A stretch of 64,000 nt of DNA from JAFGPL01 sp963781805 (lineage in GTDB: Bacteria; Bacteroidota; Bacteroidia; Bacteroidales; UBA10428): contig CAWAHF010000004.1 in the NCBI GenBank assembly GCA_963781805.1, positions 5,518,001 through 5,582,000 of the forward strand, given 5' to 3'. A program made the translations under genes and the position numbers. Below, one piece after another: positions 35,605 through 44,854 of the stretch (the first letter of the stretch is position 1; each line of letters opens with the position of its first letter). The notes beneath the pieces were generated by a model that did not search any database, was not told where the DNA came from, and worked only from the letters and a program-made list of their open reading frames with translations.

Positions 35605-38073
35605 ATGCGAACAGTAAAAATGAATGTTAGAATTGTTTCGGTTTGTTTTCTGATCTTGGCAATGATCCAAAATTGCAGGACTCAACCTGAACAAAATAAT
35701 TTGAAACTCCGGTATGATAAACCTGCTTCAACATGGAACGAAGCTCTTCCGATAGGAAATGGAAGAATCGGGGCCATGATTTTTGGTACCCCTGAACAGG
35801 AGAGGCTCCAATTGAATGAAGAAACAGTTTGGGCGGGCGCTCCGCACAGCAATGTTAATCCGGAATGTAGTCAATATATTTCTGTAATCAGAAAACTGAT
35901 TTTTGAAGGCAAATACCAGGAGGCACAGGAAATAGCAAATGATAAAATTTATTCGGTTCAGAAGGGAATGCCTTACCAGCCTGTCGGAGATCTTTATATC
36001 TATTTTCCCGGCCATGCAAAAGCTGAAGCATATCATCGGGAACTGGATATTCAACATGCTGTTTCCACTGTGAATTATTTGAAGGATGGAGTTAAATTCA
36101 AGCGGGAATATTTTACTTCTTTTGCAGATCAGGTAATTGTAATCAGGTTAACGGCAGATAAGCCGGGTAAAATTACCTGTGATGTATCCATAGGAAGTCC
36201 CCAGAATCATACCTTTAAAATTGAAAGCGGGATGATCCGGTTGTCAGGTATTACCGGAGATCATGAAGGGATTGAAGGAAAGGTCAGGTTCTGTGCAGAT
36301 GTGAAACCTGTAATTCGGGGAGGAAACATTCAAGCTCATGATACAACGATTTCCGTTAAAAATGCCGACACCTTGACAGTATACCTATCTATGGCATCAG
36401 GCTTTATGAATTATCATGACATAAGCGGAAATGCAGAACGTAAAGCGGATACCTATCTTCAAAAAGGAATGGAGAAAAATTATAATTCTCTTTTAAACGA
36501 TCATATTGCTTACTACGGAAATTATTTCAACAGAGTAAAGCTCGATTTGGGTTCAACGGATTCGGTTAAAAATCCTACCGATACGAGAATTATTCAATTT
36601 GCAGATGGCAGCGATCCGCAGCTTGCAGCGCTTTATTTTCAGTATGGACGGTACCTGCTTATTTCATCCTCACAACCGGGATGCCAGCCTGCCACCCTGC
36701 AGGGGATATGGAACGGAAAAATAAACCCACCCTGGGACTGTAAATACACGCTGAACATTAATACCGAAATGAATTACTGGCCTGCGGAAGTCACCAACTT
36801 ATCTGAGCTTCATGAACCGTTATTCGAATTGATAAAAGATTTATCGGTTACCGGACAGGAATGTGCCAGCAAAATATATCATGCACGGGGTTGGGTATCT
36901 CATCATAATACTGACATTTGGCGGATTACCGGTCCGGTGGATAAAGCTTTTTACGGATTATGGCCGATGAGCGGGGCATGGCTCACCCAGCATCTTTGGT
37001 ATCATTACCTTTACACCGGCGATACAAAATTTCTTAAAGAGTATTACCCGGTAATGAAGGGAGCGGCAGAATATTTTGTCGATGCGCTTCAGGTGGAACC
37101 TGAACACCAGTGGCTGGTGGTATGTCCTTCCATATCGCCCGAAAATTCTTATCAAAAGGGTGTATCGGTTACAGCGGGAGCAACCATGGATAATCAACTG
37201 GTATTTGACCTGTTTTCGAATATTATTCAGGCTTCGAAAATTCTCGATACAGATAAAGCATTTGCGGATACCCTTGTTTATTTGCGTTCGCAACTGGCTC
37301 CCATGCAGATTGGAAAATACAGTCAGTTGCAGGAATGGATGCACGACTGGGATGATCCGGAATCCAAACACCGGCATGTATCTCATCTTTACGGATTATA
37401 TCCGGGCAACCAGATATCTCCCTTCAGAACTCCGGAATTGTTTGAAGCTGCGAGAAATTCGCTGATCTATCGCGGAGATGCATCCACAGGATGGTCGATG
37501 GGTTGGAAAGTATGTCTCTGGGCGAGGCTGCTTGATGGCAATCATGCGTATAAGTTACTTACCGATCAGTTGAATATTGTTTATGAGGAAAGAGGTCATG
37601 GCGGAACCTATCCGAACATGCTCGATGCGCATCCACCTTTTCAGATTGACGGGAATTTTGGTTGCACCGCAGGAATTGCAGAAATGTTTGTACAGAGTCA
37701 TGATGGTTTTATTCATATATTACCTGCATTGCCCGACATATGGCCGAATGGCAGTGTTAAAGGTTTAATGGCAAGGGGAGGATTTGAAATTGATGTGGAA
37801 TGGAAAGAGGGTAAAATCAGTCAACTTACCATAAAATCAAAAATAGGGGGAAATTGCCGACTGATGGTACACAACAAGATCAAAGCTTCGGGTAATACCG
37901 AATTACACGTTGCTCAGAGTCAAAATCCCAACATTTTTTTTAATACTCCTGAGGTTAAGAATCCTATTATTTCACAAGAAGCAAATCTTAAGGGCATTGT
38001 CCTGAAAGAGGCTCATACCTATGATTTTTCCGCAAAGCCAGGAGAAACATATCACTTTATCGGAATTCCCTGA
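35605..38073 (+). CDS. GH95 alpha-L-fucosidase/alpha-L-galactosidase-type glycosidase
   Basis: An inverting GH95 enzyme of 822 residues, exported (signal around MNVRIVSVCFLILAMIQNC; the start could be the ATG at 35620). The N-terminal domain has the family hallmark LRYDKPASTWNEALPIGNGRIGAMIFG and LNEETVWAG. The (alpha/alpha)6 barrel has NINTEMNYWPAEVTNL (the two active-site Asn), ISPENSY (the acid Glu) and DAHPPFQIDGNFGCTAGIAEM (Asp). GH95 enzymes remove terminal alpha-1,2-fucose or alpha-galactose. It lies 41 bp before a lactonase-like lipoprotein and far from the SusCD operon, so substrate is uncertain. The intergenic DNA upstream holds only the pseudogene. Confidence 0.92.
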   Translation: MRTVKMNVRIVSVCFLILAMIQNCRTQPEQNNLKLRYDKPASTWNEALPIGNGRIGAMIFGTPEQERLQLNEETVWAGAPHSNVNPECSQYISVIRKLIFEGKYQEAQEIANDKIYSVQKGMPYQPVGDLYIYFPGHAKAEAYHRELDIQHAVSTVNYLKDGVKFKREYFTSFADQVIVIRLTADKPGKITCDVSIGSPQNHTFKIESGMIRLSGITGDHEGIEGKVRFCADVKPVIRGGNIQAHDTTISVKNADTLTVYLSMASGFMNYHDISGNAERKADTYLQKGMEKNYNSLLNDHIAYYGNYFNRVKLDLGSTDSVKNPTDTRIIQFADGSDPQLAALYFQYGRYLLISSSQPGCQPATLQGIWNGKINPPWDCKYTLNINTEMNYWPAEVTNLSELHEPLFELIKDLSVTGQECASKIYHARGWVSHHNTDIWRITGPVDKAFYGLWPMSGAWLTQHLWYHYLYTGDTKFLKEYYPVMKGAAEYFVDALQVEPEHQWLVVCPSISPENSYQKGVSVTAGATMDNQLVFDLFSNIIQASKILDTDKAFADTLVYLRSQLAPMQIGKYSQLQEWMHDWDDPESKHRHVSHLYGLYPGNQISPFRTPELFEAARNSLIYRGDASTGWSMGWKVCLWARLLDGNHAYKLLTDQLNIVYEERGHGGTYPNMLDAHPPFQIDGNFGCTAGIAEMFVQSHDGFIHILPALPDIWPNGSVKGLMARGGFEIDVEWKEGKISQLTIKSKIGGNCRLMVHNKIKASGNTELHVAQSQNPNIFFNTPEVKNPIISQEANLKGIVLKEAHTYDFSAKPGETYHFIGIP

Positions 38074-38114
38074 TTCAGAAGGTTTCTATAAAATAACACT
38101 TAATAAAATCAATT

Positions 38115-39266
38115 ATGAAAAAAATAATCCGGTTCCTTATCATTGTTTTGCTTGCTGTTGGTTGTAAACAAACCGAACCGGCAAACAGAAAAGAAATCAT
38201 TTATGTCGGTACATTCACCGAGCGCAACAGCCAGGGATTGTATGTTTTTGAGTTCCATAAAGACTCTATGAAGTTCGACCTGCTTCAGACCATTCCCTCT
38301 TTGGAAAGCCCTTCTTTTCTTGAAATTCACCCATCGGGGAGATATTTGTATGCAGTAAGCCGGTCTTCAGATTCCGATGGCAACGGGTGGGGGAAGGTAA
38401 GTGCATTCCGGATTGATTCGCTTACAGGGAAGCTTACCTTTATTAATGAACATTCTTCTTACGGTAAAGGTCCCTGCCATGTGAGCTTTGATAAAACGGG
38501 AAATTTTGCATTTGTTGCCAATTATAACGACGGTAACCTGGTGGTTTACCGTGTGAATGAGGAAGGAAGCGTTAGTGATTCGCTTCAGCTTTTGCAGGAT
38601 ACAGGGAAGGGAGTCAATCCGCAGAGACAGGAGGGACCCCATGTTCATTCCTCAAAAATCTCACCCGACAATAAGTTTCTGTATGTTGCCGATCTTGGTA
38701 TTGATAAGGTCGTGATATACAATTTAAATCCTGTAAGCGGAAGACTTACTCCTGCCGCAACACCTTTTACAGAGGTGGAGCCAGGCTCAGGGCCAAGGCA
38801 TATGGAAATTCATCCTAACCGTAAATATTTATTTCTCGCGGAAGAATTAAGTTCCACTACCAGTGCATTCCGCATGGATACACTGACAGGCGCGCTAACC
38901 GAAATACAACGAATCTCCAGCATTCCCGAAGATTGTGATACGGTGAATACCAATGCAGATATTCATACGGATGCAGACGGAAAACATTTGTATGTTTCCA
39001 ACCGTGGTGATAACAGCTTGGTAATATACAGGATTAACAGTGAAACCGGCAACTTAAGCCTGATTGGATTTCAGTCCACACTCGGGGATCATCCGCGGAA
39101 CTTTTTGATTGATGATGCCGATACACTTCTTTTTGTGGCAGACCGGTACAGCGATGTTATATATGCATTTAAGATAAATCCCGATTTGGGAACATTGGAT
39201 TTTACGGGACTTTCGCTGAATGTGCCGGGGGCTGTGTGTATAAAGAGGTTGAGGTTGCATAATTAA
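38115..39266 (+). CDS. Lactonase-family (YbhE/6-phosphogluconolactonase-like) lipoprotein
   Basis: A seven-bladed propeller of the lactonase family. A lipoprotein signal peptide (IVLLAVGC) precedes the propeller: IIYVGTFTERNSQGLYVFEF, ESPSFLEIHPSGRYLYAVSR, GPCHVSFDKTGNFAFVANYNDGNLVVYRV, SGPRHMEIHPNRKYLFLAEE and HPRNFLIDDADTLLFVADR. Cytosolic relatives hydrolyse 6-phosphogluconolactone. Export of this one argues against that role and for an extracytoplasmic sugar lactone or other carbohydrate. It is in an apparent operon with the GH95 gene (41-bp gap) and converges with an acetylesterase gene. Confidence 0.85.
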   Translation: MKKIIRFLIIVLLAVGCKQTEPANRKEIIYVGTFTERNSQGLYVFEFHKDSMKFDLLQTIPSLESPSFLEIHPSGRYLYAVSRSSDSDGNGWGKVSAFRIDSLTGKLTFINEHSSYGKGPCHVSFDKTGNFAFVANYNDGNLVVYRVNEEGSVSDSLQLLQDTGKGVNPQRQEGPHVHSSKISPDNKFLYVADLGIDKVVIYNLNPVSGRLTPAATPFTEVEPGSGPRHMEIHPNRKYLFLAEELSSTTSAFRMDTLTGALTEIQRISSIPEDCDTVNTNADIHTDADGKHLYVSNRGDNSLVIYRINSETGNLSLIGFQSTLGDHPRNFLIDDADTLLFVADRYSDVIYAFKINPDLGTLDFTGLSLNVPGAVCIKRLRLHN

Positions 39267-39307
39267 TGGATGTTGTTTTTAATGGCTGATAAATAAAAGG
39301 CACAAGC

Positions 39308-39331
39308 CTGCCTGGATCTGCAGACAGGCAG
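39308..39331. repeat. Intergenic inverted repeat between convergent genes
   Basis: The arms CTGCCTG (39308-39314) and CAGGCAG (39325-39331) flank a 10-nt loop between two convergent genes. It could act as a weak bidirectional terminator, but no T-run follows; a REP-type repeat is equally likely. Confidence 0.4.
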
Positions 39332-39431
39332 ATGTTTGCGGCAGTTTGAGGTTTCATTGCATGTAGCACAACCGGGAGTTCAAGTTTCGGATTTCAGCCC
39401 AAATGATCTCCTGATTAGTGCAGCCAGTTGA

Positions 39432-40292
39432 TTATTGTTCGTCATCAACAGCCTTATATCCCATTAGTGACAGCATTTGTATTGCGTATCGTTTTCCCAA
39501 TATTCTGTAACCTTCGGAGTTGAAATGTGCCTTATCTTGTGAAGGACATCCGGCGGATGAAATAACATGTGCTGTAGGAATGGAATCCGGAAGCCGATCG
39601 ATTATGGAATTCATACTTGCACAGCAATTATCTTCCGTCTGCAATAATTCTCCGGCTAATAGCGGCACTGAATCTGCGTTTATTGAAAGGTCTGATAGCA
39701 TGCCATTGTAAATTTTCTTTACATAAGATAACCATTGTGTCTGACCCGTATTTGTTTCGCCCTGATGCAAAAGAATCCCTTTTATAACACCATCTTTTTG
39801 TGCCAACTTAGCAAGATCGATAAGATACTTGTATGGATTCCCACCATAATCTGATACTTTGGAAGTAAACCAGCTTTCTTTATAAGTAGAATCATAATCC
39901 TGATAAATATTTTTATCAAACAGTCTGATATCACAGCCACCAACCGCCACATTAATAATGCCTATCGCAATGCTGTCCGGCAGGTTTTCAACCATGGTTC
40001 TTCCAAAATAGTCGGCGGGTGAAAGTTTTGAATTACATTGGCATGTAGGCGGAACTGCTGTATACCATGTTCCTTTTGTCCTGCCGAGGTTTGGACAATC
40101 AAGAGCCTGAAAAACCCGGAAACGGCTGTCTACGGTTGTGTCTTGTGCTTCAATTGTTCCCTGGCCTTCCATATTTGACTGTCCAAAACAGAGAAAAATA
40201 TAAAAATTAGGATTTTGCGCACAAAGATTCATGCCCGACAGGAGTGAGCCTGCAAAAACTAGAAGTACTAATTTTGTTTTTTGAATTTTCAT
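39432..40292 (-). CDS. Secreted SGNH/CE6-like carbohydrate acetylesterase
   Basis: A SASA/CE6-type esterase that removes O-acetyl groups from glycans. Motifs: FGQSNMEGQG with the nucleophilic Ser, INVAVGGCDI (oxyanion Gly), GILLHQGETN and the catalytic DKAHFNSEGY (Asp and His). The ATG at 40292 starts a clean signal peptide (MKIQKTKLVLLVFAGSLLSGMNLCAQ); an upstream in-frame ATG at 40331 adds 13 residues without hydrophobic character. At about 286 residues it is a single-domain enzyme. It is convergent with the lactonase-like gene and not linked to susCD. It is probably an accessory deacetylase, but the acetylated substrate cannot be named. Confidence 0.87.
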   Translation of the reverse strand: MKIQKTKLVLLVFAGSLLSGMNLCAQNPNFYIFLCFGQSNMEGQGTIEAQDTTVDSRFRVFQALDCPNLGRTKGTWYTAVPPTCQCNSKLSPADYFGRTMVENLPDSIAIGIINVAVGGCDIRLFDKNIYQDYDSTYKESWFTSKVSDYGGNPYKYLIDLAKLAQKDGVIKGILLHQGETNTGQTQWLSYVKKIYNGMLSDLSINADSVPLLAGELLQTEDNCCASMNSIIDRLPDSIPTAHVISSAGCPSQDKAHFNSEGYRILGKRYAIQMLSLMGYKAVDDEQ

Positions 40293-40387
40293 AATATTTC
40301 TATTTGATAGTATGTAAATAATCTTCGACATTATTTATTTCATATTTATCCTCGCAATGTTTTATGACTGCCTGTAGAGTTAGTAAA

Positions 40388-40669
40388 TTATATACTTACG
40401 TTCTTTAAAAATAAATCAAACAGATAAAGCAAAGAAAAAGAAAATAAGATTGAAATTGTGACCGGATGCAATAAAAAACTCAAAATCATTTCAATCGAAT
40501 GCATAATGTTGTTAATCTGTCCAAAAAGAGGCCAAGAAATAATTACAGTAATTAATGAAAGTAGAACAAACAAAGAAACATATATAAGCACTGGAATTAT
40601 AAAAAATATATCACCTGAATATGAATAGCTTATCTTATTATCTTCTAATGCTGTAATATTTTCAAGTTA
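40388..40669 (-). other. Membrane-protein-like open frame lacking a start codon
   Basis: An open minus-strand frame encodes two hydrophobic helices (FFIIPVLIYVSLFVLLSLITVIISW and ILFSFSLLYLFDLFL) after a polar lead. The only in-frame start is a GTG at 40591 inside the first helix; upstream the frame reads LENITALEDNKISYSYSGD back to a stop. It may be the 3' remnant of a membrane-protein gene or a chance AT-rich frame. Otherwise the 40293-40751 gap shows nothing. Confidence 0.25.
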
Positions 40670-40751
40670 AGAATATCTTTGTATTGCTCATCATTTGGAG
40701 TTGGGATTACAACAAACGACAAGCAGTGAGAGAAGGAAAAATACTTTCGAA

Positions 40752-41306
40752 TCAGGTTAAGTAAATATCTTTTAATTCTTTGAGTAAATGATGATATTCT
40801 TCGTGTTTTCCTAATCCGATTTTCTCAATTTCCAGTTTCTCAAATGCATCAAACAGGGCAGATTGTTCTGTTTCGCTGATAACCCTGTCTGCCATCATGA
40901 AAAGAATATTATTTTCCTTTTCGATATGACTTCGCAGAAGATTAACGTAACTCATCATATTGGAGATAATCTCTTTGATTGCATTTTTATTTCCACTTTT
41001 GTAATCGTCAAAGGCATCACTCATCGATTTAATATAACCCCGGCCCATCTGATGCTCCATTAGCATCACAGCAATTGGGCCGCCTTTCTTTGGAACTCCC
41101 TGATTTATCATGGCCGGGAATAGAATATCTTCCTCTTTGCCATGATGGCATTTATCGGCAAACCCTTTTAAAAATTCAATGATTTTAGCAAAATGATCTG
41201 CATTCAGTTCTTTCCCTTTTCCAAGTTCACCGGAGATCTTCTCCATGACCGAAAGTATTATTTTGATACCCTCATGTTCCTCTTTCAATTGTTGTGTTGC
41301 TTTCAT
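40752..41306 (-). CDS. Hemerythrin (HHE) domain protein
   Basis: A 184-residue four-helix di-iron protein. The iron-ligand pattern is complete: HEGI near residue 10, HHGKEEDILF, LMEHQMGR and HIEKENNILF, with a C-terminal KHEEYHHLL helix. Hemerythrin-like proteins bind oxygen or nitric oxide or help repair iron centres. Here the gene lies downstream of a nitric oxide reductase in the same direction, separated by a terminator hairpin, which favours a role in the NO response. Cytoplasmic, no signal peptide. Confidence 0.9.
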   Translation of the reverse strand: MKATQQLKEEHEGIKIILSVMEKISGELGKGKELNADHFAKIIEFLKGFADKCHHGKEEDILFPAMINQGVPKKGGPIAVMLMEHQMGRGYIKSMSDAFDDYKSGNKNAIKEIISNMMSYVNLLRSHIEKENNILFMMADRVISETEQSALFDAFEKLEIEKIGLGKHEEYHHLLKELKDIYLT

Positions 41307-41399
41307 TTTAGTATGTTATTAATGTATTATTATAATTGTATCCCAATTATTTAATCGATGTTTTGAAATTTCCTATAGAATTTAGTTAAAAAGAAAACT

Positions 41400-41419
41400 A
41401 TTCCCGCGAAAGCGGGAAT
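41400..41419 (-). terminator. Hairpin terminator downstream of the nitric oxide reductase gene
   Basis: The arms ATTCCCGC (41400-41407) and GCGGGAAT (41412-41419) enclose a 4-nt loop. On the minus strand the stem is followed by a T-rich stretch (TTTTCTTTTT). Located 51 bp after the reductase stop. Confidence 0.7.
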
Positions 41420-41469
41420 GTATGCTAAGGCATGGATCTAAGCGTTATAATTGTGAACAATCCCAAAGC

Positions 41470-43731
41470 TTATTGATTTTCTTTTCGGTTGCTTACCACA
41501 GACCAACCGGTTTTTAGTCCAATCACGAACATGGCTAATGCCAGCGCTCCGATTGTGAAAATTGTATCCCCGATAATTCGCAGCCAGCGCAGCTTTTGCA
41601 ATGTGGGACTCTGCATAAATTCAGCAGAACGTGCATACCACATGCCGTGTTTAATGCTTGCAATGGTCTGAAGGACACCTACGGGAAGAAGGCTGATTAC
41701 AGCCATTAATAGGATTCCAATATTCAATGACCAGAAGGCAATACTGATATAGCGGTCTTTCCAGACGTATTTACCAGTCAGTCCTTTCAGGACAAATAAC
41801 ATTAATCCGATGCCCAACATTCCATACACCCCAAAAAGGGCGGTATGTCCGTGAACAGGAGTCGTATTCAGACCCTGCATATAATAAAGCGCGATGGGCG
41901 GGTTAATAAGAAATCCAAATAAGCCCGCACCGACCAAATTCCAAAAACTTACAGATATAAGAAAATAGATGGGCCATTTGTAGGTTTTAACCCATTGTGT
42001 TGCTTTGCTGATTCGTAAATTATGGTATACTTCAAATCCCACTAAAACGAGCGGTACTACTTCGAGCGCGCTGAAAGTAGCTCCAAGGGCGATGACTGCT
42101 GTGGGAGTCCCTGCAAAATACAGATGGTGAAATGTTCCGATAATTCCACCACTCAGGTATACTATGGTTGAAAACAGAACGGCAAATGTGGCATACCTGA
42201 CGTTCAGCAATCCCATTCTTACAAAAAGAAAAGCTGCGATTACAGTTGCAAATACTTCGAAAAATCCTTCCACCCAAAGATGAACTACCCACCAGCGCCA
42301 GTATTCGGCTATTGATAAATGCGTTTGCCGTCCCCACATCAATCCGGCGCCGTAAAACGCTGCAATGGCTATGGATGATATAATAAACATGGTTAATAAC
42401 TGCCTGTTTTCCGAAGGTTTCTTAAGTGCAGGAATTAATGCACGGAACATCAGTATCAACCAGATGATTAAACCTACAAAGAGAAACAGCTGCCAGAATC
42501 TTCCCAGATCAACATATTCGTATCCCTGGTGCCCAAACCAGAAATTTTTTACCAGACCAAGTTTCTGCATAATTCCCATCCATTCACCGGCCAATGAACC
42601 TACAACAATAATCAGTAATGCGATAAACAGGAAATTAACTCCAAGCCGCTGATATTTTGGTTCAATACCCGAAACAGCGGGCGCTATATACAACCCTGTT
42701 GCCAGCCATGAGGTCGCAATCCAGAATATACCTAATTGTACATGCCAGGTTCGCGAGACTGCATAAGGAATAAAAATATCTAATTTCAATCCGTAAAAAC
42801 CATTTCCTTCCACGCCATAATGCGCTGTAATCACTCCAAACAGTACCTGAACCAGAATGAGGGCCGTGACTATCCAGAAATATTTCAATGTGGCTTTCAT
42901 GGAAGCCGTTGGATTAAGTCCAATCAAAGGATCGTTTTTAGGAAGTAGGGATTGGTCTAGTTCATCGGACTTATTTCGTGCATTATAGTATACCAGTAAA
43001 CCGATAGCGACCAGAAGCATGATCACGCTGAATCCGGTCCAAAGCATTATTCCTGCTGAGGGAGTATTGCCCACCGTCACATCCGGAGGCCAGTTATTTG
43101 TATAGGTAATAGCAGAACCGGGTCTTTCTGTCACACAAGCCCAGGCAGCCCAGAAAAAAAAGGCATTCATCTCATTCATTCTGGTGGTATCCTTAATTGA
43201 ATTCACCGGAATGGAATAATCCGTTCTTTCTTTATCAAGGGCCGGATTATTCATAAAGAGACCGGTATAATATTTACAATTATCCAGAATAGCGTCTTTT
43301 CTGTCTTCAGATACCACTATCTCTCCAGTGCGTTTGTTATACGTATTGGTGCGTAATGCTTTCTGAAGTCTCACTTTTAAACCGGCCTGTTTTTCTGCAT
43401 CCAGATTATTATAAGGAGTATTGAAATCTTTTTCTGCCCATTTATTCAGAAGAAAAACAGTCTCTTTATGCAACCAGTCCGCCGACCAATCGGGTGCTAC
43501 ATAAGCGCCATGTCCCCAAACGGTACCTACTTCCTGACCTCCGATGGACTGCCAGACATTCTGTCCATCCATTATATCTTTGGAAGTAAAAAGCACGTTT
43601 CCGTTTTCGGTAATTACTTTATCAGGTATCGGAGGCTTTTCGTTATAAATCTCATGGCCAAAAAAACCAAGGATCGAAAAGCAAATAACAAGAATTGCTA
43701 TAAAGCCGTACCATAATTTTTTTGTTTTCAT
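41470..43731 (-). CDS. norZ: Quinol-dependent nitric oxide reductase (qNOR)
   Basis: A single-subunit integral-membrane enzyme reducing 2 NO to N2O with electrons from the quinol pool. It has an N-terminal fused domain (about 30-215, GQNVWQSIGGQEVGTVWGHGAYVAPDWSADWLH) characteristic of qNOR and then about 13 further transmembrane helices of the haem-copper oxidase superfamily. Haem/metal His candidates lie in SRTWHVQLGIFW, the WWVVHLWVEGFFEVF segment, TFHHLYFAG and TPVHGHTALFG. Length about 753 is normal for qNOR. It follows the cupin and TetR genes in the same direction, so the three may form one operon. In a Bacteroidota this most likely means NO detoxification rather than full denitrification. 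Confidence 0.95.
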   Translation of the reverse strand: MKTKKLWYGFIAILVICFSILGFFGHEIYNEKPPIPDKVITENGNVLFTSKDIMDGQNVWQSIGGQEVGTVWGHGAYVAPDWSADWLHKETVFLLNKWAEKDFNTPYNNLDAEKQAGLKVRLQKALRTNTYNKRTGEIVVSEDRKDAILDNCKYYTGLFMNNPALDKERTDYSIPVNSIKDTTRMNEMNAFFFWAAWACVTERPGSAITYTNNWPPDVTVGNTPSAGIMLWTGFSVIMLLVAIGLLVYYNARNKSDELDQSLLPKNDPLIGLNPTASMKATLKYFWIVTALILVQVLFGVITAHYGVEGNGFYGLKLDIFIPYAVSRTWHVQLGIFWIATSWLATGLYIAPAVSGIEPKYQRLGVNFLFIALLIIVVGSLAGEWMGIMQKLGLVKNFWFGHQGYEYVDLGRFWQLFLFVGLIIWLILMFRALIPALKKPSENRQLLTMFIISSIAIAAFYGAGLMWGRQTHLSIAEYWRWWVVHLWVEGFFEVFATVIAAFLFVRMGLLNVRYATFAVLFSTIVYLSGGIIGTFHHLYFAGTPTAVIALGATFSALEVVPLVLVGFEVYHNLRISKATQWVKTYKWPIYFLISVSFWNLVGAGLFGFLINPPIALYYMQGLNTTPVHGHTALFGVYGMLGIGLMLFVLKGLTGKYVWKDRYISIAFWSLNIGILLMAVISLLPVGVLQTIASIKHGMWYARSAEFMQSPTLQKLRWLRIIGDTIFTIGALALAMFVIGLKTGWSVVSNRKENQ

Positions 43732-43755
43732 ATGCATTAAATTTAGGGTTAGTAT

Positions 43756-44094
43756 TTATAAAATTTGTGCCTTATCCACAGGTTTAGGCGTTTTTACCAC
43801 AAGCACCTTTAAAATATCATTGCTTTCATTGTACCAGCAGTGAGGAATTTTTGCCGGACTATCAATGTATGTATCACGGGTAACCAATTTCTTCTCATTC
43901 CCTATTTCAACAACTCCAGTGCCTTCAAGCACATAAAAGAAGACATCAACCGAAGTTATGTGTTTCTTTAGTTTTTCACCTGGTTTTAGGGTAATATGAA
44001 CAGCCTGCACATGTTCATTTTCATGAAACTTCCTGGTTTCAATTCCATGAGGATTCGGGCTAACCGGCACATTTTTTATTTCCATTATTTTCAT
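43756..44094 (-). CDS. Small cupin-domain protein
   Basis: A 112-residue single-cupin protein (start ATG at 44094; the earlier TTG is unlikely). Cupin motif 1 reads HVQAVHITLKPGEKLKKHITSVDVFFYVLEGTGVVEIG and motif 2 DTYIDSPAKIPHCWYNESND; the His residues could bind a metal. The ligand is unknown. It sits 24 bp before the qNOR gene and after the TetR gene, so it probably belongs to the NO-response unit. Cupins in this position are sometimes sensors or small dioxygenase-like proteins, which cannot be decided from sequence. Confidence 0.85.
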   Translation of the reverse strand: MKIMEIKNVPVSPNPHGIETRKFHENEHVQAVHITLKPGEKLKKHITSVDVFFYVLEGTGVVEIGNEKKLVTRDTYIDSPAKIPHCWYNESNDILKVLVVKTPKPVDKAQIL

Positions 44095-44149
44095 ACACTT
44101 CAATTATAAGACAGGAATTTAATATGTATTAATTCCTATCCCATTTGGA

Positions 44150-44740
44150 TTAAGAATCTTTTATAAGTGTTTTTAGCGTATTGAATAATATTTCTCCTCT
44201 TTTTGTCAGATCAAAGCTGAAATTTGAAAGACTCCACTGAGTAACAGTTAGCCGGACACTGCCCATTATGATGAAGGCAAGCTGATCACTGGCGACATCT
44301 TGCCTTATTGTTCCGGTTCTTTTACCTTCATCTATAATATTTATAAATGTTGATCTTGCATTTTCCATAATCTCAAAAATTTTGTCACGCAATGATTTTT
44401 CATTTTTATATAAACCATCAGATAAAATAACAATTGCATAAGGAGGATTTTCCGCGAAGAGTTTTAGCTGTCCGGATATCATCGTATTGATTTTTTCCAG
44501 GGGATCAACATTCATATTGTTAATAGTATCGATTTGAGAACCTATTATGGATGTTAGATATTTAAGAAGGGTGCTGAGAACGTCAGTTTTACTTTTAAAA
44601 TGCCGATAAATTGCAGATTCTGCCACCCCTATTTCAGCGGACAGATTTTTAATGGTTAATGCCTGTATACCTCCTTCGCCAATAAGCTTTATTGCTGCCT
44701 GTATTATTTCCGATTGCCGTTTACTAAGATCTGATTTCAT
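44150..44740 (-). CDS. TetR-family transcriptional regulator
   Basis: The N-terminal HTH (about 8-55: KRQSEIIQAAIKLIGEGGIQALTIKNLSAEIGVAESAIYRHFKSKTDVL) is a standard TetR DNA-binding domain. The C-terminal ligand domain ends near KTLIKDS. The ATG at 44740 was preferred over an upstream GTG at 44764 because an inverted repeat typical of a TetR operator lies between them and would otherwise be coding. It heads the possible cupin-qNOR operon; autoregulation and control of NO reductase are inferred. The IS66 insertion begins about 85 bp upstream, so its original promoter region was interrupted. Confidence 0.88.
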   Translation of the reverse strand: MKSDLSKRQSEIIQAAIKLIGEGGIQALTIKNLSAEIGVAESAIYRHFKSKTDVLSTLLKYLTSIIGSQIDTINNMNVDPLEKINTMISGQLKLFAENPPYAIVILSDGLYKNEKSLRDKIFEIMENARSTFINIIDEGKRTGTIRQDVASDQLAFIIMGSVRLTVTQWSLSNFSFDLTKRGEILFNTLKTLIKDS

Positions 44741-44746
44741 AAAAGA

Positions 44747-44762
44747 GAGTGAATGCTCACTC
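44747..44762. promoter_or_regulatory. Inverted repeat upstream of tetR (autoregulatory operator candidate)
   Basis: The perfect arms GAGTGA and TCACTC are separated by ATGC, ending 7 bp from the tetR ATG. I saw no second copy before the cupin or qNOR genes, which fits a single operator at the head of the operon. Confidence 0.5.
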
Positions 44763-44854
44763 ACAAAAATAAATAAATTTTATAAATAAATTTTATTAAT
44801 AAATTTCTGAAATTTCATTTTAATTTGCTAATGTTTCGCATTTAAAAATAATAT

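Noticed and set aside
36958..37465. Frames of 129 and 142 codons within GH95
   Set aside because: Both are out-of-frame or antisense to conserved GH95 catalytic sequence.
41400..41419. Regulatory site for the hemerythrin gene
   Set aside because: The stem followed by a T-rich run on the minus strand, just after the qNOR stop, is better explained as a terminator.
44764..44764. GTG as the tetR start
   Set aside because: It would place the GAGTGA/TCACTC inverted repeat inside the coding region and add eight residues not typical of TetR N-termini; ATG 44740 is better.
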